From Shewanella colwelliana ATCC 39565 (lineage in GTDB: Bacteria > Pseudomonadota > Gammaproteobacteria > Enterobacterales > Shewanellaceae): a stretch of 64,000 nucleotides of DNA. Both the position numbers and the translations under genes were made by a program. Of this stretch, positions 37,786 to 48,214 are shown one piece after another. The stretch lies in assembly GCF_000518705.1 (NCBI RefSeq), contig NZ_JAEC01000005.1, positions 232,767-296,766 of the forward strand. The letters are read 5' to 3'. Positions within the stretch are counted from its first letter, which is position 1. Each line of letters opens with the position of its first letter. The notes beneath the pieces were generated by a model, which was not told the DNA's origin, did not search any database, and worked only from the letters and a program-made list of their open reading frames with translations.

Positions 37786-39357
37786 CTACGCTGCGTTATC
37801 AACAACAGCATCAGTTTGCCTGATCAGATAGTCAAATGCGCCCAATGACGCTGTCGCACCACTGCCCATGGCAATAATGATCTGCTTGTAAGCAGAATTA
37901 GTGACATCTCCCGCAGCAAATACGCCCGGTATTGATGTCTCACCTTTGCCGTCAACAATCACTTCGCCTCGGTCTGTAAGCTCAAGTGTACCTTTTAACC
38001 ATTCAGCATTGGGCACTAAGCCAATTTGTACAAAGATACCCGCTAACTCAACATGGTGGCTATCGCCTGTGGCTCTATCAGTGTAGTTTAGACCATTGAC
38101 TCGGCTGCCATCCCCGGTGACTTCGGTGGTCATAGCTTGCGTGATGATCTCAATATTACCCATTGATGAGGCTTTACGTTGTAACACCTCATCCGCTCTT
38201 AGCTTGCTATCAAATTCAAGCACGGTAACATGCTCAACAATGTTCGCCAGGTCAATCGCGGCTTCAATACCAGAGTTCCCGCCACCTATCACAGCCACAC
38301 GCTTACCTTTAAACAATGGGCCATCACAATGTGGGCAATATGCTACCCCTTTGCCACGATAAGCCTGCTCACCGGGTACGTTCATCTCGCGCCAGCGCGC
38401 CCCAGTTGCCAGCAAAATGGTTTTACTGCGCAGCAAGGCACCACTTTCAAGTTGTAACTCAAATAACTCTCCCGACTTTAAACTCAATGCGCGTTGATTA
38501 TCCATAATGTCGACGTCATATTCATGAACATGAGCTTCTAAATTGGCCACCAATTTGGGGCCTTCTGTCGCTTTAACAGAGATGAAGTTTTCAATCCCTA
38601 CGGTTTCAGCAACTTGTCCACCAAATTTGTCAGCCACAATCCCTGTACGCAGCCCTTTACGCGCCGCATAGATTGCCGCTGATGCGCCAGCAGGGCCACC
38701 GCCAACCACTAATACATCAAAGGCTTGTTTCTGATTCAAGGCTTCAGCTTTACGCCCAGCAGCATTGACATCAAGTTTATTTAAAATCTGCTCAACACTT
38801 ATTCCGCCTACAGAGAATGGCTCACCATTGAGGTAAACAGAGGGGACAGCCATGATATTGCGCTCACTCACTTCATCTTGGAACAATGAGCCATCTATCA
38901 TCACATTGGTGATCGCAGGATTAATTGCTGCCATCATATTGAGTGCCTGGACAACCTCTGGACACGTCTGACAACTGAGAGAAACATAGGTTTCAAAATG
39001 ATATTCACCGGGCAAATTGCGGATCTGCTCAATCAACGCCTTATCTAGCTTAATTGGGTGTCCTCCCGTGTGCAGGAGTGCCAACACTAATGAAGTAAAC
39101 TCATGTCCCATAGGTAAACCGGCAAACGTCATCAGCGTGTGAGTCTCGTGATTAGTGATTGTCATCGACGGCGATCGCTCCCCTTGAGATTCACGTAGTG
39201 AAACCAAGGTGGATAGACCCGCTATCTCACTCGCCAAGCTCGTAAGTTCACGTGCCTTCGGACTATTATCTGCAGATACGACAAGTTCAACTGGGCGCTT
39301 GAGGTTTTGCAAATAAGTAGTCAGCTGATTTTTTAAATTCGTATCTAACATAATCAC
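37786..39357 (-). CDS. ahpF: Alkyl hydroperoxide reductase subunit F
   Basis: A 523-residue FAD/NADH disulfide reductase that recharges AhpC. The N-terminal thioredoxin-like repeat has the redox pair CQTC at about 131-134. A flavin domain starts at [23 protein letters not shown] (about 210-232). The second redox pair CPHC lies in [15 protein letters not shown] (about 345). NAD-binding [16 protein letters not shown] and [11 protein letters not shown] complete the fold. The length is typical. It follows ahpC on the same strand, with a hairpin terminator or attenuator between the genes. Confidence 0.96.
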   Translation of the reverse strand: MIMLDTNLKNQLTTYLQNLKRPVELVVSADNSPKARELTSLASEIAGLSTLVSLRESQGERSPSMTITNHETHTLMTFAGLPMGHEFTSLVLALLHTGGHPIKLDKALIEQIRNLPGEYHFETYVSLSCQTCPEVVQALNMMAAINPAITNVMIDGSLFQDEVSERNIMAVPSVYLNGEPFSVGGISVEQILNKLDVNAAGRKAEALNQKQAFDVLVVGGGPAGASAAIYAARKGLRTGIVADKFGGQVAETVGIENFISVKATEGPKLVANLEAHVHEYDVDIMDNQRALSLKSGELFELQLESGALLRSKTILLATGARWREMNVPGEQAYRGKGVAYCPHCDGPLFKGKRVAVIGGGNSGIEAAIDLANIVEHVTVLEFDSKLRADEVLQRKASSMGNIEIITQAMTTEVTGDGSRVNGLNYTDRATGDSHHVELAGIFVQIGLVPNAEWLKGTLELTDRGEVIVDGKGETSIPGVFAAGDVTNSAYKQIIIAMGSGATASLGAFDYLIRQTDAVVDNAA

Positions 39358-39401
39358 TCCTAAGATGACATTCTGAAATTAATAGCTAAAAAATAGGGAA
39401 T

Positions 39402-39446
39402 AAAAAGCCAGCTCAACCATTGCAGGGGGGCGTTGAACTGGCTGGA
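39402..39446 (-). terminator. Hairpin between ahpC and ahpF
   Basis: Read on the minus strand, arms CCAGCCAGTTCAAC and GTTGAGCTGGCT are followed by T5. It lies after ahpC and before ahpF, so it probably lowers ahpF expression relative to ahpC. Confidence 0.8.
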
Positions 39447-39522
39447 GATGAATGTGTGCTTAATGTTTAGTTAAGCGGCTAAATGGGGGAGATGAATCCC
39501 CATTTAGGCCATGTCGCTATCG

Positions 39523-40092
39523 TTAGATTTTACCAACTAGGTCTAATGAAGGTGCTAGCGTCTCTTCACCTGGCTGCCATGCTGCTGGACATACTTCGCC
39601 ATCGTGAGTGGCTACATACTGTGCCGCTTGAATTTTACGCACTAACTCAGACGCGCTACGGCCAATACCTAAATCATGAACCTCAGCCACTTTAATCTGG
39701 CCTTCAGGGTTGATTACAAATGTACCGCGCAGTGCTAGGCCATCTTCTTCAATCATCACGCCAAAGTTACGTGTAATTTTTCCAGTTGGGTCGCCAATCA
39801 TTGGGTAGTTAATTTTGCCAATGGTATCTGAACTGTCGTGCCACGCTTTGTGAGTAAAGTGCGTGTCGGTAGACACCGAGTAAACTTCAACACCCATCTC
39901 TTGTAGCTTCTGGTAGTGATCAGCCATATCACCCAATTCTGTTGGACATACAAAGGTAAAGTCAGCTGGGTAAAAGAAAACTACAGACCACTTTCCGAGT
40001 AGGTCTTGTTCAGTGACAGAAACAAAATCACCATTGTGATAAGCCGTTGCAGAGAATGGTTTGATTTCAGTGTTGATAATTGATTGTGTCAT
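39523..40092 (-). CDS. ahpC: Alkyl hydroperoxide reductase subunit C (2-Cys peroxiredoxin)
   Basis: A 189-residue peroxiredoxin that reduces hydrogen peroxide and organic peroxides. The peroxidatic Cys is in [16 protein letters not shown] (about 46), and the resolving Cys is in [13 protein letters not shown] (about 167). GGAG lies 6 bases before the ATG at 40092, so I prefer it to an ATG four codons upstream. It heads the ahpC-ahpF pair. Confidence 0.97.
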   Translation of the reverse strand: MTQSIINTEIKPFSATAYHNGDFVSVTEQDLLGKWSVVFFYPADFTFVCPTELGDMADHYQKLQEMGVEVYSVSTDTHFTHKAWHDSSDTIGKINYPMIGDPTGKITRNFGVMIEEDGLALRGTFVINPEGQIKVAEVHDLGIGRSASELVRKIQAAQYVATHDGEVCPAAWQPGEETLAPSLDLVGKI

Positions 40093-40291
40093 TTGTCGCT
40101 CCAATGTGGGTTATTCACTTTTCAACTTATGGGTTAACGCTACTGCATTAACCCCGTTTGTTTTCGATGGAGAGATAATAACGAGGATAGAGAAACAAAT
40201 ATAACGGGTAAAAACTATCATGCTAATCGATTTTAAAGATTAAGCGTTACTGCCAACTAAAAAACCGATTAAACGAGAAAGGCTGGATGGG

Positions 40292-41036
40292 CTATTGCCA
40301 GATATCGAAACGCGTTAGGCTGCGCCCCAATTGAAAGTCGAGTTTTTGCGATAACTGTTGTGCATTGGTTTTCAATGCGCTCGCAGAAATATCGCGCGTC
40401 ACCTTCCCCGCAATCACCACCCAGTTTCCCCCCACCAGTCAAACATGCTCTGACTTCGGCAAAATGCGCTTGCAATAGCGATAGTAACTCACGATTTTGA
40501 CTGTGTTCTTTCCAGCAGTTGAGCACCAAGTAGCCATCCGATTTCAACATCATTGATGCATTACTGATAAAGCTATCAGACAGTTGGCTTTCATCAACGC
40601 CGTCGGCACCATAGATGTCAGCAAAGATAACATCCGCTTTTTTATGATCTTTCTCTTCAAGGAAGTGCGCCGCGTCTTGGTGCACCAACGAGAGTTTTTT
40701 GCCTATCGGTAGTTGAAAAAAGCGTTTTGCAATCTCAATCACACTCGCCCTAAGCTCCACCGCTGTGACCTTAATCCCCGTATCAAATTGGCGCAGCGCA
40801 TGGATCAAACCTCCGCCACCTAACCCCAAAATAATCACCCGTTTAGGTTTAATAAAAAGCAAGACTAATAGCATGGCTTGCAGATAGGTATGCTGGGGAA
40901 TATGTGGCGTTGCCTTTAATAGCTTGCTCTGCTCATCGTTGTCACCAAAAGAGAGCATTCTGATCTCCTTATTCTCTAATACGATAAGGGGTCCTATCTC
41001 ATCGTCAGCTCGATGTAAGGTATATAACTCTGTCAT
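40292..41036 (-). pseudogene. Spermidine-synthase-like methyltransferase fold protein, frameshifted near the C-terminus
   Basis: A SpeE-like Rossmann protein: RVIILGLGGGGLIHALRQ is the SAM/dcSAM-binding loop (about 66-83), followed by TAVELRASVIEIAKRFF and DVIFADIYGADGVDE. Past a G6 run (C6 at 40428-40433 on the plus strand), the read-through frame becomes an unconvincing Cys-rich tail ending at 40269. Removing one G restores a plausible C-terminus (NWVVIAGKVTRDISA to LTRFDIWQ), stopping at 40292 and giving 247 residues. No speD or other polyamine gene is nearby, so the substrate is open. Confidence 0.7.
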
Positions 41037-41371
41037 TAAATCTCCGCAATAGGCCTGAAGCCCTGCTCACTACACTGCTTAATGACGACCATTATGAAGC
41101 AAGTGAACGAGGAACACAGCAAAATAACGGCTAGGTTCAAAATCATGCCCTTTATATAACCTTGTCATGAAAATGCTAACGCAGGCCTAATATCTCAACC
41201 TTCACCAAGGATTTTTCTCATCTCTTTTAACTACAACAGGTACAGACCAACAAACCACCGAATGATTGCTACCCTTCACACCATTTTTTGACCTCAAATT
41301 GTGAGCTGACTCCCGTCCATTTTCTTATTAGGCACTAAAATCAGCGCGCTTTATCACTGACTGAATTCACC
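41037..41371. other. 335-bp intergenic region without recognised features
   Basis: It separates the divergent spermidine-synthase-like and DUF3332 genes. I see no reading frame, terminator or convincing operator. Confidence 0.5.
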
Positions 41372-41905
41372 ATGAAAAAAACACTTATAGCGCTGACATT
41401 AACCACGCTAATCACGACCCAACTCACAGGCTGTATGGGACAGATGGGCTTAAGCGCAATGGTCACCAAAGGCAATCTATCTGCAGTTGACAACCGCTAT
41501 GGCCGCGCTGGGCTTTTTGTACTGCTAAGCCCAGTCTATGGTTTGAGTGCCACCGCCGACCTATTCATTTTTAATAGCATTGAATTCTGGACAGGTACTA
41601 ACCCGATAACCAATAGATCACCAGCCGTCGTCGATATGCCCGTCGAGGCTATTTTCAAGGTTAATCCTCACCTAGATAGCAATCTAAAAGATGCGCCATT
41701 ACCGCAGATCAAACTTACTCGAGCAACTATCGAAGCAATCGATGATGACACTATGGTGATGACCTTGAATTTTGCAGACAAGAGCCAGCAGCAGTTAATG
41801 GGTAAAAGGCAGCAAGATCAAGTCTCGTTTTACTTAGACCAACAGTTGATCACAAAGGTCAAGATTGATGAACTTAAACAGTATCAAATAGCGATGGAAA
41901 GCTAG
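41372..41905 (+). CDS. DUF3332-family lipoprotein
   Basis: 177 residues. The N-terminal lipobox LTGC (Cys at about 21) follows a hydrophobic signal, so the protein is probably a membrane-anchored lipoprotein. The family block is NLSAVDNRYGRAGLFVLLSPVYGLSATADLFIFNSIEFWTGTNP at about 36-79. DUF3332 proteins occur in Shewanella and Vibrio with no known function. It stands alone. Confidence 0.78.
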   Translation: MKKTLIALTLTTLITTQLTGCMGQMGLSAMVTKGNLSAVDNRYGRAGLFVLLSPVYGLSATADLFIFNSIEFWTGTNPITNRSPAVVDMPVEAIFKVNPHLDSNLKDAPLPQIKLTRATIEAIDDDTMVMTLNFADKSQQQLMGKRQQDQVSFYLDQQLITKVKIDELKQYQIAMES

Positions 41906-42026
41906 GCTTAAGATTAGTCATGTCGGCAAGTCTCCGCACTCGCCTTAGGTAACAGAGTTAAAACCATTGCATGCCACACGGTTATGATGTATTTCTCTGT
42001 TACCTCTAATATAGAACCATGCTCTT

Positions 42027-42572
42027 ATGACACAAACTCTGTTTACCATCTTGTTTTACATCGTGCTTTTTGTCGTATTACAACGCTTGGTAAAAAACTG
42101 GGTACAACGCCTCTCTCGGCTGAAACAAGTGTCAGAAACACGCTCTAAACTGGTCACACAATATATTACCTATCTGCTTTTTGTCTCTGTCGCGTGCTTA
42201 ATGATTGTGACTTTAGGTGTTGAATATCAGCAAGTTTCCTTATTTATCTCATCAATATTTGCCGTTCTCGGTGTAGCCTTAGTCGCACAATGGTCGATAC
42301 TGAGTAATATTACAGCGGGGATCCTTATCTTCTTTGTATTCCCTTATCGTATCGGCGATAAGATAAAAGTGGTCGATAAGGATGAAGATATTAGCGGAAT
42401 AATCACCGAAATCAGTTTGTTTCACATTCTTATCGAGCGTGATGACAAAGTCATCATTACCTACCCAAACAATTTGATGCTACAAAAAGGCGTATTAAAG
42501 TTAAAAGGTAAGCCAGCGCAAGCCCTTAGCCTACCCGATCAAAAAGATCACACCCAACAACAAAGCGACTAA
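42027..42572 (+). CDS. Small MscS-type mechanosensitive channel domain protein
   Basis: 181 residues. TM segments lie at about 5-24, 47-67 and 70-105. The pore-lining helix and beta domain of the MscS family are recognisable in SIFAVLGVALVAQWSILSNITAGILIFFVFPYRIGDKIKV. The protein is much shorter than MscS (286) and lacks most of the C-terminal cytoplasmic vestibule. It could form a small channel or be a regulatory variant. CorA follows after 124 bp on the same strand. Confidence 0.75.
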   Translation: MTQTLFTILFYIVLFVVLQRLVKNWVQRLSRLKQVSETRSKLVTQYITYLLFVSVACLMIVTLGVEYQQVSLFISSIFAVLGVALVAQWSILSNITAGILIFFVFPYRIGDKIKVVDKDEDISGIITEISLFHILIERDDKVIITYPNNLMLQKGVLKLKGKPAQALSLPDQKDHTQQQSD

Positions 42573-42696
42573 GCTGTTAATTAAGTAAAACTATTGATAA
42601 TAAGGCTAAATGGCCTACAGATTAGTCGAAACAAACATGGGATTGAACAATATTGCTTATTCCAAGTTACCGTTTATAGATAGCTAAGAGGCAAAC

Positions 42697-43668
42697 ATGC
42701 TAACAACGCTGCTTTATCAACCACATGATGACAGCCTTCTCAGTGGCGACGAGGCCAATATTAAGGCGTGGAAACAGAGCCATGATGCCATTTTGTGGCT
42801 AAATATAGATGGTGAATTAACCCCCGCATTGCAGCAGATGTTACAGGCTGATTTTGGCTTACACCCGCTGGCACTGCAAGATGCCTCACGAGATAGACAT
42901 CCACCAAAAATCGAAGCCTTTGAAGATCATACCTTCTTATTGTTACGTGGTTTGTCAGCGAGTTCTGAATCGATTAATTGTGACAATATTCTATTGGCGC
43001 TGTTTGTTGGCAAACGCTTTATAATTACTCGTCACAGCGCGCGTTCATTAAGTATTGAGCGCACAATGAACGAAGTCATGGCGGGTAACCTATCGATGAA
43101 GCTAGGTACAGGAGCCCTTAGCCTGAAAATAAGCCGTTTTGTCGTGAAACGTTACCATAAAATTTTATTTGATCTTGAGAGTCGCTTGGAGGAACTTGAA
43201 TCCATCATGCTGACCACCGCAGATGATAAAATTTTAGCAGAAGTCGTGCTCTACAAAACCGACCTTACTCGGTTACGGCGTAATTTCCACTATCATGTTG
43301 AACTCTTTAATAGCCTGCGAGACGAGCCCTCTCTTCCCTTCGATGAACAGCTCGCTCATGAAATTAACGATGTTTGCGAACATCAACACCGGGCCGCGAG
43401 CTTAGCTGATCTTTTCTATCAGGTCTCCAGTGATTTAATCGACGGTTATATCTCGATTAGTGCTCACCGACTCAATAACATCATGAAAGTGCTTACTATT
43501 ATCACCGCGATTTTTGTGCCACTGACATTTATTGCAGGCATCTATGGTATGAACTTTGAGTTTATACCTGAGCTTAAACACCATAATGGTTACTTTATCG
43601 TCTGGGGCGTGATGATCACCATCACCATAGCTCTGCTGTTGCTGTTTAGAAAACGAAAATGGCTCTAA
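42697..43668 (+). CDS. CorA/ZntB-family divalent cation transporter
   Basis: 323 residues. A soluble N-terminal domain is followed by two C-terminal TM helices with the signature YGMNFE at about 287-292. The preceding helix is IMKVLTIITAIFVPLTFIAGI and the last is YFIVWGVMITITIALLLLF, ending in basic residues. It mediates transport of Mg2+ or another divalent cation; family alone cannot tell CorA from ZntB. AGAGG lies before the ATG. Confidence 0.88.
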   Translation: MLTTLLYQPHDDSLLSGDEANIKAWKQSHDAILWLNIDGELTPALQQMLQADFGLHPLALQDASRDRHPPKIEAFEDHTFLLLRGLSASSESINCDNILLALFVGKRFIITRHSARSLSIERTMNEVMAGNLSMKLGTGALSLKISRFVVKRYHKILFDLESRLEELESIMLTTADDKILAEVVLYKTDLTRLRRNFHYHVELFNSLRDEPSLPFDEQLAHEINDVCEHQHRAASLADLFYQVSSDLIDGYISISAHRLNNIMKVLTIITAIFVPLTFIAGIYGMNFEFIPELKHHNGYFIVWGVMITITIALLLLFRKRKWL

Positions 43669-43816
43669 CAAAACGAGCACTTAATAGTATAAAGATCAGG
43701 CTACTCTGCGAGCGCTTCAGAGGCGAAGATAAGCGCTTTTTCGCTCTCGGCATAAGCTCGTCAGCACTGCATCACATGTAAAAAAAACTATCAAATCATT
43801 ACGCTAATTCAAATAA

Positions 43817-43841
43817 AACGGCGAACCTTGAGTTCGCCGTT
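43817..43841 (-). terminator. Terminator downstream of the dienelactone hydrolase
   Basis: Read on the minus strand, arms CGGCGAA and TTCGCCG are followed by T4. It lies between the convergent corA-like and hydrolase genes. Confidence 0.7.
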
Positions 43842-43864
43842 CTGGTATCTGCCGTTAATCGTTG

Positions 43865-44602
43865 CTAGCGTAACACGCGGTGAAAAAACGCCACCGCCTG
43901 CTGGTACATCTGCAACGCTAGAGCAGGGTCATATCTATCACCCTCATCACGCATAAACGCATGCTGCCCATTAACTTCTTGCCAACTAAACAAGCGGCCA
44001 GTTTCACTCAGCTTATCGTAAATAACTTTACGTCCCTCACCAGATACATGCGGATCTTGCTTACCAAAGATCAGCATTAACTCACCTTGAATATCTGCGG
44101 TACGGCTCAGGGAGTCGTTGCCATCGTTACAAGGCAAGGTATTTGAATGTATATCGGTTGGGTAAAGACAAAATGCACCGACAACATCGCTATTAAGTGC
44201 TGCTCTATAGGCAAGGTGTCCGCCAATGCACACGCCCATGGCGCCAACATGGCTGGTGCAGAAGGCTTGACGATGGGCAAACTCAACTAAAGCTTGCGTA
44301 TCACTATCATGATGTTCCAAATACTTAGTAAACTTATCCTCATTACCTTTATCCTTGCCAGCATCGTCGTAGGCCAGCACAGTGCCAATGGGATTGAGTT
44401 CGTGAAACACCTCAGGCACCAATACCACAAAACCATGGCCTGCAAGCATCGCTGCGGCGCGAGCAATGGGTGCTGTTTGCTGGAAAATTTCTGAATAAAA
44501 AATGATGGTCGAAAACTGCCCTTCGGCATCAGGGCGGTAGAGGTAACACCTCATCGTCCCTGTCGGGGTATCAATGTCACAAACGTCCTGTTTTATCATC
44601 AT
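43865..44602 (-). CDS. Dienelactone hydrolase family protein
   Basis: A 245-residue alpha/beta hydrolase. The nucleophile is Cys in MGVCIGGHLAYRAAL (about 124), as in true dienelactone hydrolases. A His-containing block, NGQHAFMRDEGDRYDP, lies near the C-terminus, and the catalytic Asp is probably in LMLIFGKQDPHVS. There is no signal peptide. The gene is monocistronic, and the natural substrate is unclear because no aromatic degradation genes are present. Confidence 0.85.
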   Translation of the reverse strand: MMIKQDVCDIDTPTGTMRCYLYRPDAEGQFSTIIFYSEIFQQTAPIARAAAMLAGHGFVVLVPEVFHELNPIGTVLAYDDAGKDKGNEDKFTKYLEHHDSDTQALVEFAHRQAFCTSHVGAMGVCIGGHLAYRAALNSDVVGAFCLYPTDIHSNTLPCNDGNDSLSRTADIQGELMLIFGKQDPHVSGEGRKVIYDKLSETGRLFSWQEVNGQHAFMRDEGDRYDPALALQMYQQAVAFFHRVLR

Positions 44603-44691
44603 AAGCTGGCCCTCAGGCGAATAAGTTTATCGATAACTTATCAGCCTAGGGCCTATTTGTCAGGTAAAAAGGACGGGCAGTTTACTTGGCG

Positions 44692-45681
44692 TTAAAACAG
44701 TTCATTAGGGCAAGCTTCACCCGCGAGCAGTTGCTTCACATTACTCAAGCTAGTGTGAGCAATAGCCCCTAACGCCTCTTCGGTTAAAAACGCTTGATGA
44801 CCGGTAAAAATCACATTGTGACAAGCGGATAAACGTCTAAACACATCGTCTTGAATAATCTCATTAGATTTATCTTCAAAAAAGAGTTCTTTTTCGTTTT
44901 CGTAAACATCAAGGCCTAGCGATCCTAACTGACCCGTTTTCAATGCTTCCATGGCATCAAAAGCATTTAGTAAACCACCACGACTGGTGTTAATCACCAT
45001 CACACCAGACTTCATTTTAGCAAAGCTATCTTGACTCAACAGATGATGATTTTCAGGGGTCAACGGGCAGTGTAAGCTAATAATGTCACATATAGGATAG
45101 AGCTCATCGAGCGTAAGATAGTTGACACCAAGATCGATTACCGCTTGATTAGGATACGGATCATAGGCCACCACTTTACAACCAAATCCTAACAGGACTT
45201 TAATGGTTGCGACCCCGATTTTACCTGTACCGATAACCCCCACGGTGCGGCCAAACATATTAAAACCGACCAAACCTTCTAAAGAGAAGTTAGCGTCGCG
45301 AGTACGTTGATAGGCTTTATGTACTTTGCGGTTAAGGGTTAGCATTAAGGCAACGGTATGCTCTGCCACAGACTCTGGCGAATACGCAGGAACATTGACC
45401 ACTTTTAGCCCAAGGCGTTTTGCTGCAACTAAATCCACATTGTTAAAACCAGCACAACGCATTGCGATAATTTTGGTGCCGTTTTTCGCCAACTCAACCA
45501 ACACCTCTTCGCATAATGAGTCGTTAACAAAGGCACAGATAACTTCATAGCCAAAAGCCAGTTTCACCGACTGCATACATAAGCGATAATCAAAATACTC
45601 AATGTGCGCACCAAAAGCTTGATTAGTGCGATTAAAGTGTTCCATGTCGTAGTGCTTGGCGCTAAAAAAACCTATTTTCAT
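44692..45681 (-). CDS. ldhA: D-lactate dehydrogenase, fermentative
   Basis: A 329-residue NAD-dependent 2-hydroxyacid dehydrogenase that reduces pyruvate to D-lactate. The nucleotide-binding motif is VGVIGTGKIGVATIK (about 147-161), with the Arg/Glu/His catalytic set spread over VINTSRGGLLN, LGLDVYENEKELFFEDKS and VIFTGHQAFLTEEAL. The DVYENEKELFFEDKS segment closely resembles LdhA of E. coli, favouring that subfamily. It is monocistronic. Confidence 0.92.
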   Translation of the reverse strand: MKIGFFSAKHYDMEHFNRTNQAFGAHIEYFDYRLCMQSVKLAFGYEVICAFVNDSLCEEVLVELAKNGTKIIAMRCAGFNNVDLVAAKRLGLKVVNVPAYSPESVAEHTVALMLTLNRKVHKAYQRTRDANFSLEGLVGFNMFGRTVGVIGTGKIGVATIKVLLGFGCKVVAYDPYPNQAVIDLGVNYLTLDELYPICDIISLHCPLTPENHHLLSQDSFAKMKSGVMVINTSRGGLLNAFDAMEALKTGQLGSLGLDVYENEKELFFEDKSNEIIQDDVFRRLSACHNVIFTGHQAFLTEEALGAIAHTSLSNVKQLLAGEACPNELF

Positions 45682-46019
45682 TTTCTCTTCCTAATTACTT
45701 AGCATTGGCCTCAACACTTAAGACCACTGCTGCGGATTATCACAAGATGACACATATATTCATCGCCACGACGAACGTGCGCAACATGTGCGACTTGACT
45801 CGATTAATGATGTCTTGATAAAGCTTTCCATCATTATAGCTAAGCGATGAACACGAATAAATGAATCAATACGTTAAGTCAGACAGTGAAATGGTACGCG
45901 TTTAAAAAGTAGAGATCATAATCCAGGTCACGAAAAACTTAAGTTTGTTAGACTGACACGTGCTTTCTTTACATATCCTGATAAGCTGACAACAAATATC
46001 GTCACATCCTCCCTTGAGT
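45682..46019. other. 338-bp divergent region upstream of ldhA
   Basis: It separates ldhA (-) from a small membrane gene (+). It is AT-rich in parts, with no clear operator, RNA or reading frame. No FNR or CRP match convinced me. Confidence 0.45.
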
Positions 46020-46430
46020 ATGAGCAATAAAGAGATTTCAGAAGCCAAGTTTTGGCTACAACGACTAAGCAAAACCAGTCTTAGAGCCCTTCATATACTG
46101 GGGATAACAGGCGCAGGTGGTGGCATACTGCTGGGCGTAGCGAAAGCAGACTGGAGTATATATTGGTACACCGCTATGACAACAGGCTCTTTGCTCATGG
46201 CTTGGGAAGTCGTTAGAGATTGGCGTTGGTTAATTCAATTAAAGGGAGTTTTAACCATGGTTAAAATTGGACTGCTGGCGCTCTTTATTCCCTTAGCCAA
46301 CTATAAGCCTGAACTGCTTATTACCATTGTTCTCTTGTCCGTGGTTGTCTCGCACGGCCCTGCGGGATTAAGACATTTCTCTGTTATTCACGGAAAACGC
46401 ATTGATGGAAAAAAAGAGATTAAAGGCTAA
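46020..46430 (+). CDS. Small four-helix membrane protein of unknown function
   Basis: 136 residues with about four hydrophobic segments: SLRALHILGITGAGGGILLGVA, WYTAMTTGSLLMAWEVV, TMVKIGLLALFIPLA and LLITIVLLSVVVS. HGPAGLRHFSVIHGKR follows at the C-terminus. I do not recognise the family with confidence. I prefer the ATG at 46020 to a TTG two codons earlier. The following methyltransferase gene overlaps its 3' end by about 26 bp, so the two are coupled. Confidence 0.6.
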   Translation: MSNKEISEAKFWLQRLSKTSLRALHILGITGAGGGILLGVAKADWSIYWYTAMTTGSLLMAWEVVRDWRWLIQLKGVLTMVKIGLLALFIPLANYKPELLITIVLLSVVVSHGPAGLRHFSVIHGKRIDGKKEIKG

Positions 46431-46938
46431 CGTATCAACACTGTTACTGGATCATAAAAGGCTGCTGCATACTTCTCCTTCCACAGATGTTCTAGATCTG
46501 GCCTGTGGCAGTGGCCGTAACGGTTTATGGTTTGCAGAGCAAGGCGCTAAGGTCACTTTTATCGATCAGGATATTAGCCGTCTGCCATCGCTCCCACAAA
46601 ACTGTCACGCAAGATCACAAAACCTCGAAAACGATGGGCAGCAGCATCTACCCACGGCGCAGTTTGATATGGTTTTGGTGTTTAATTACTTGCATCGCCC
46701 GCTGTTTGGCCAAATAGCCCAAGCGATAAAACCCGGGGGGCTATTAATCTATGAAACCTTTACCACAACCCAAGCAACAGTTGGCCGCCCTAAAAACCCC
46801 GATTTTTTACTAACGGCTAACGAACTGCTCAATCGGTTCAATCAATTTGAACCATTGCACTATTTTGAAGGTAATGTAGGCTGTGAATTAGTACCCTGTT
46901 TTAAAGCACAGATGATCGCTAAAAAACCACGCAGATAG
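46405..46938 (+). CDS. SAM-dependent methyltransferase, class I
   Basis: A 177-residue TehB-like methyltransferase. SAM-binding motif I is VLDLACGSGRNGLWFAEQGA (about 28-47), motif II includes FIDQDIS, and FDMVLVFNYLHRPLF and IKPGGLLIYETF follow. The substrate is unknown. The start at 46405 overlaps the preceding membrane gene, suggesting translational coupling. Another small membrane gene follows after 31 bp. Confidence 0.82.
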   Translation: MEKKRLKANVSTLLLDHKRLLHTSPSTDVLDLACGSGRNGLWFAEQGAKVTFIDQDISRLPSLPQNCHARSQNLENDGQQHLPTAQFDMVLVFNYLHRPLFGQIAQAIKPGGLLIYETFTTTQATVGRPKNPDFLLTANELLNRFNQFEPLHYFEGNVGCELVPCFKAQMIAKKPRR

Positions 46939-46969
46939 GTTAGTCTTCATAGCAAATAAGGATATTAAG

Positions 46970-47257
46970 ATGTTCCCCTACCCTGAACAGTATAGATTGG
47001 CGGCCCCGCCTCTGATCACGGCCTTTATGGTACTGTGGTCACTCCTCTCTAGAGCGCTGTTTGGCGATGGCAGTCCAATCGGTTTTTACCCGCTATTTAT
47101 GCTGTTCCCGTTGATCATTCTACTTCATGGCCAATTAATCTGGCAGGCAAGAGGAATGGAGCGACTCGACCAAGGTGTCTACGCTTTCATTCACGTAGCG
47201 CTAGCCTTTGTTGTATGGACCTTCGCCATCATGCACATTAACGGCAACGGATTCTGA
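46970..47257 (+). CDS. Small three-helix membrane protein of unknown function
   Basis: A 95-residue protein with hydrophobic segments at about 14-28, 41-57 and 69-88. A charged loop (QARGMERLDQ) lies between the last two. An AAGGATA ribosome site stands ahead of the ATG. It may be cotranscribed with the methyltransferase. I do not recognise the family. Confidence 0.55.
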   Translation: MFPYPEQYRLAAPPLITAFMVLWSLLSRALFGDGSPIGFYPLFMLFPLIILLHGQLIWQARGMERLDQGVYAFIHVALAFVVWTFAIMHINGNGF

Positions 47258-47349
47258 CAGCCTAACCAGGCAGCGCAACCAAACTATACTTGCCAACATA
47301 GACCGCTAAAGAGTATCTTTGCAGCCGCTTTTATGATGCTGAGTAAATT

Positions 47350-48027
47350 ATGAGTGATTTTGTATACGCGCCACCGACAACCCCTTGGCTAGATATAGTT
47401 TATCAAGACAAAGATATATTGGTGGTGAATAAACCCTCAGGGTTATTGTCGGTTCCAGGTCGCAAGGCGGCTTACCACGACAGTGTCTATGCCAGAGTCT
47501 TAGCTGATCACCCAAACGCACAGATTGTTCATCGACTCGATATGGCCACCTCTGGCATCATCGTTGTGGCGCTGCGTCGCAGTGCAGAGCGTGAATTAAA
47601 ACGACAGTTTCGTGAGCGCGAAACGAAAAAAACCTACTACGCCCGCGTTGCTGGCTACGTAAAGCAAACAATGGGCACCGTTGACTTGCCTCTTATCTGC
47701 GACTGGCCAAATCGTCCGAAACAAAAAGTTGACCACAAAATCGGTAAATCGTCGACGACCCATTTTGAAGTGATCAGCCGGGCCAAGCGTTCCAGTTTAG
47801 TTAAACTCACCCCGATCACAGGTCGCTCTCATCAACTGCGGGTTCATATGATGGCACTTGGTCATCCTATCCTTGGTGATAACTTCTATGCGGACCCGCT
47901 CGCTAAACGCCTAGCAGCACGTCTATTACTGCACGCCCAATCGCTAACAATAAAGCACCCTTACAGTGGCGAGTCGATGACTTTTTCTACAGAAATTCCT
48001 TTCACAGATATTACCCCGCAGCAATGA
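47350..48027 (+). CDS. rluA: Dual-specificity RNA pseudouridine synthase RluA
   Basis: A 225-residue synthase that makes pseudouridine at position 746 of 23S rRNA and 32 of several tRNAs. The catalytic block QIVHRLDMATSGIIVVALRRSAERELKRQFRERE (about 58-91) is almost the E. coli RluA sequence. TGRSHQLRVHMMALGHPILGD lies near residue 160. There is no S4 domain, as expected for RluA. It lies 77 bp before the AsnC frame on the same strand. Confidence 0.95.
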   Translation: MSDFVYAPPTTPWLDIVYQDKDILVVNKPSGLLSVPGRKAAYHDSVYARVLADHPNAQIVHRLDMATSGIIVVALRRSAERELKRQFRERETKKTYYARVAGYVKQTMGTVDLPLICDWPNRPKQKVDHKIGKSSTTHFEVISRAKRSSLVKLTPITGRSHQLRVHMMALGHPILGDNFYADPLAKRLAARLLLHAQSLTIKHPYSGESMTFSTEIPFTDITPQQ

Positions 48028-48214
48028 TGGGCATTAACATAAACAAAGGGTGGGGTTACGCAATATAGGTAGCTTTTGACGCAATCCAGACTTTAGCTAA
48101 AACATGTGCGATGAAACTGTGTCCCCCGCCATGATCATTGACACTAAAAGTTACCCATTTCCTAAAAAATACCGTAAATTACTTAATAATATTAATCTAA
48201 ATCGGTATTTCTTA

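Noticed and set aside
40110..40230. OxyR box upstream of ahpC
   Set aside because: ATAG/CTAT-like tetramers occur but not with the expected seven-base spacing.
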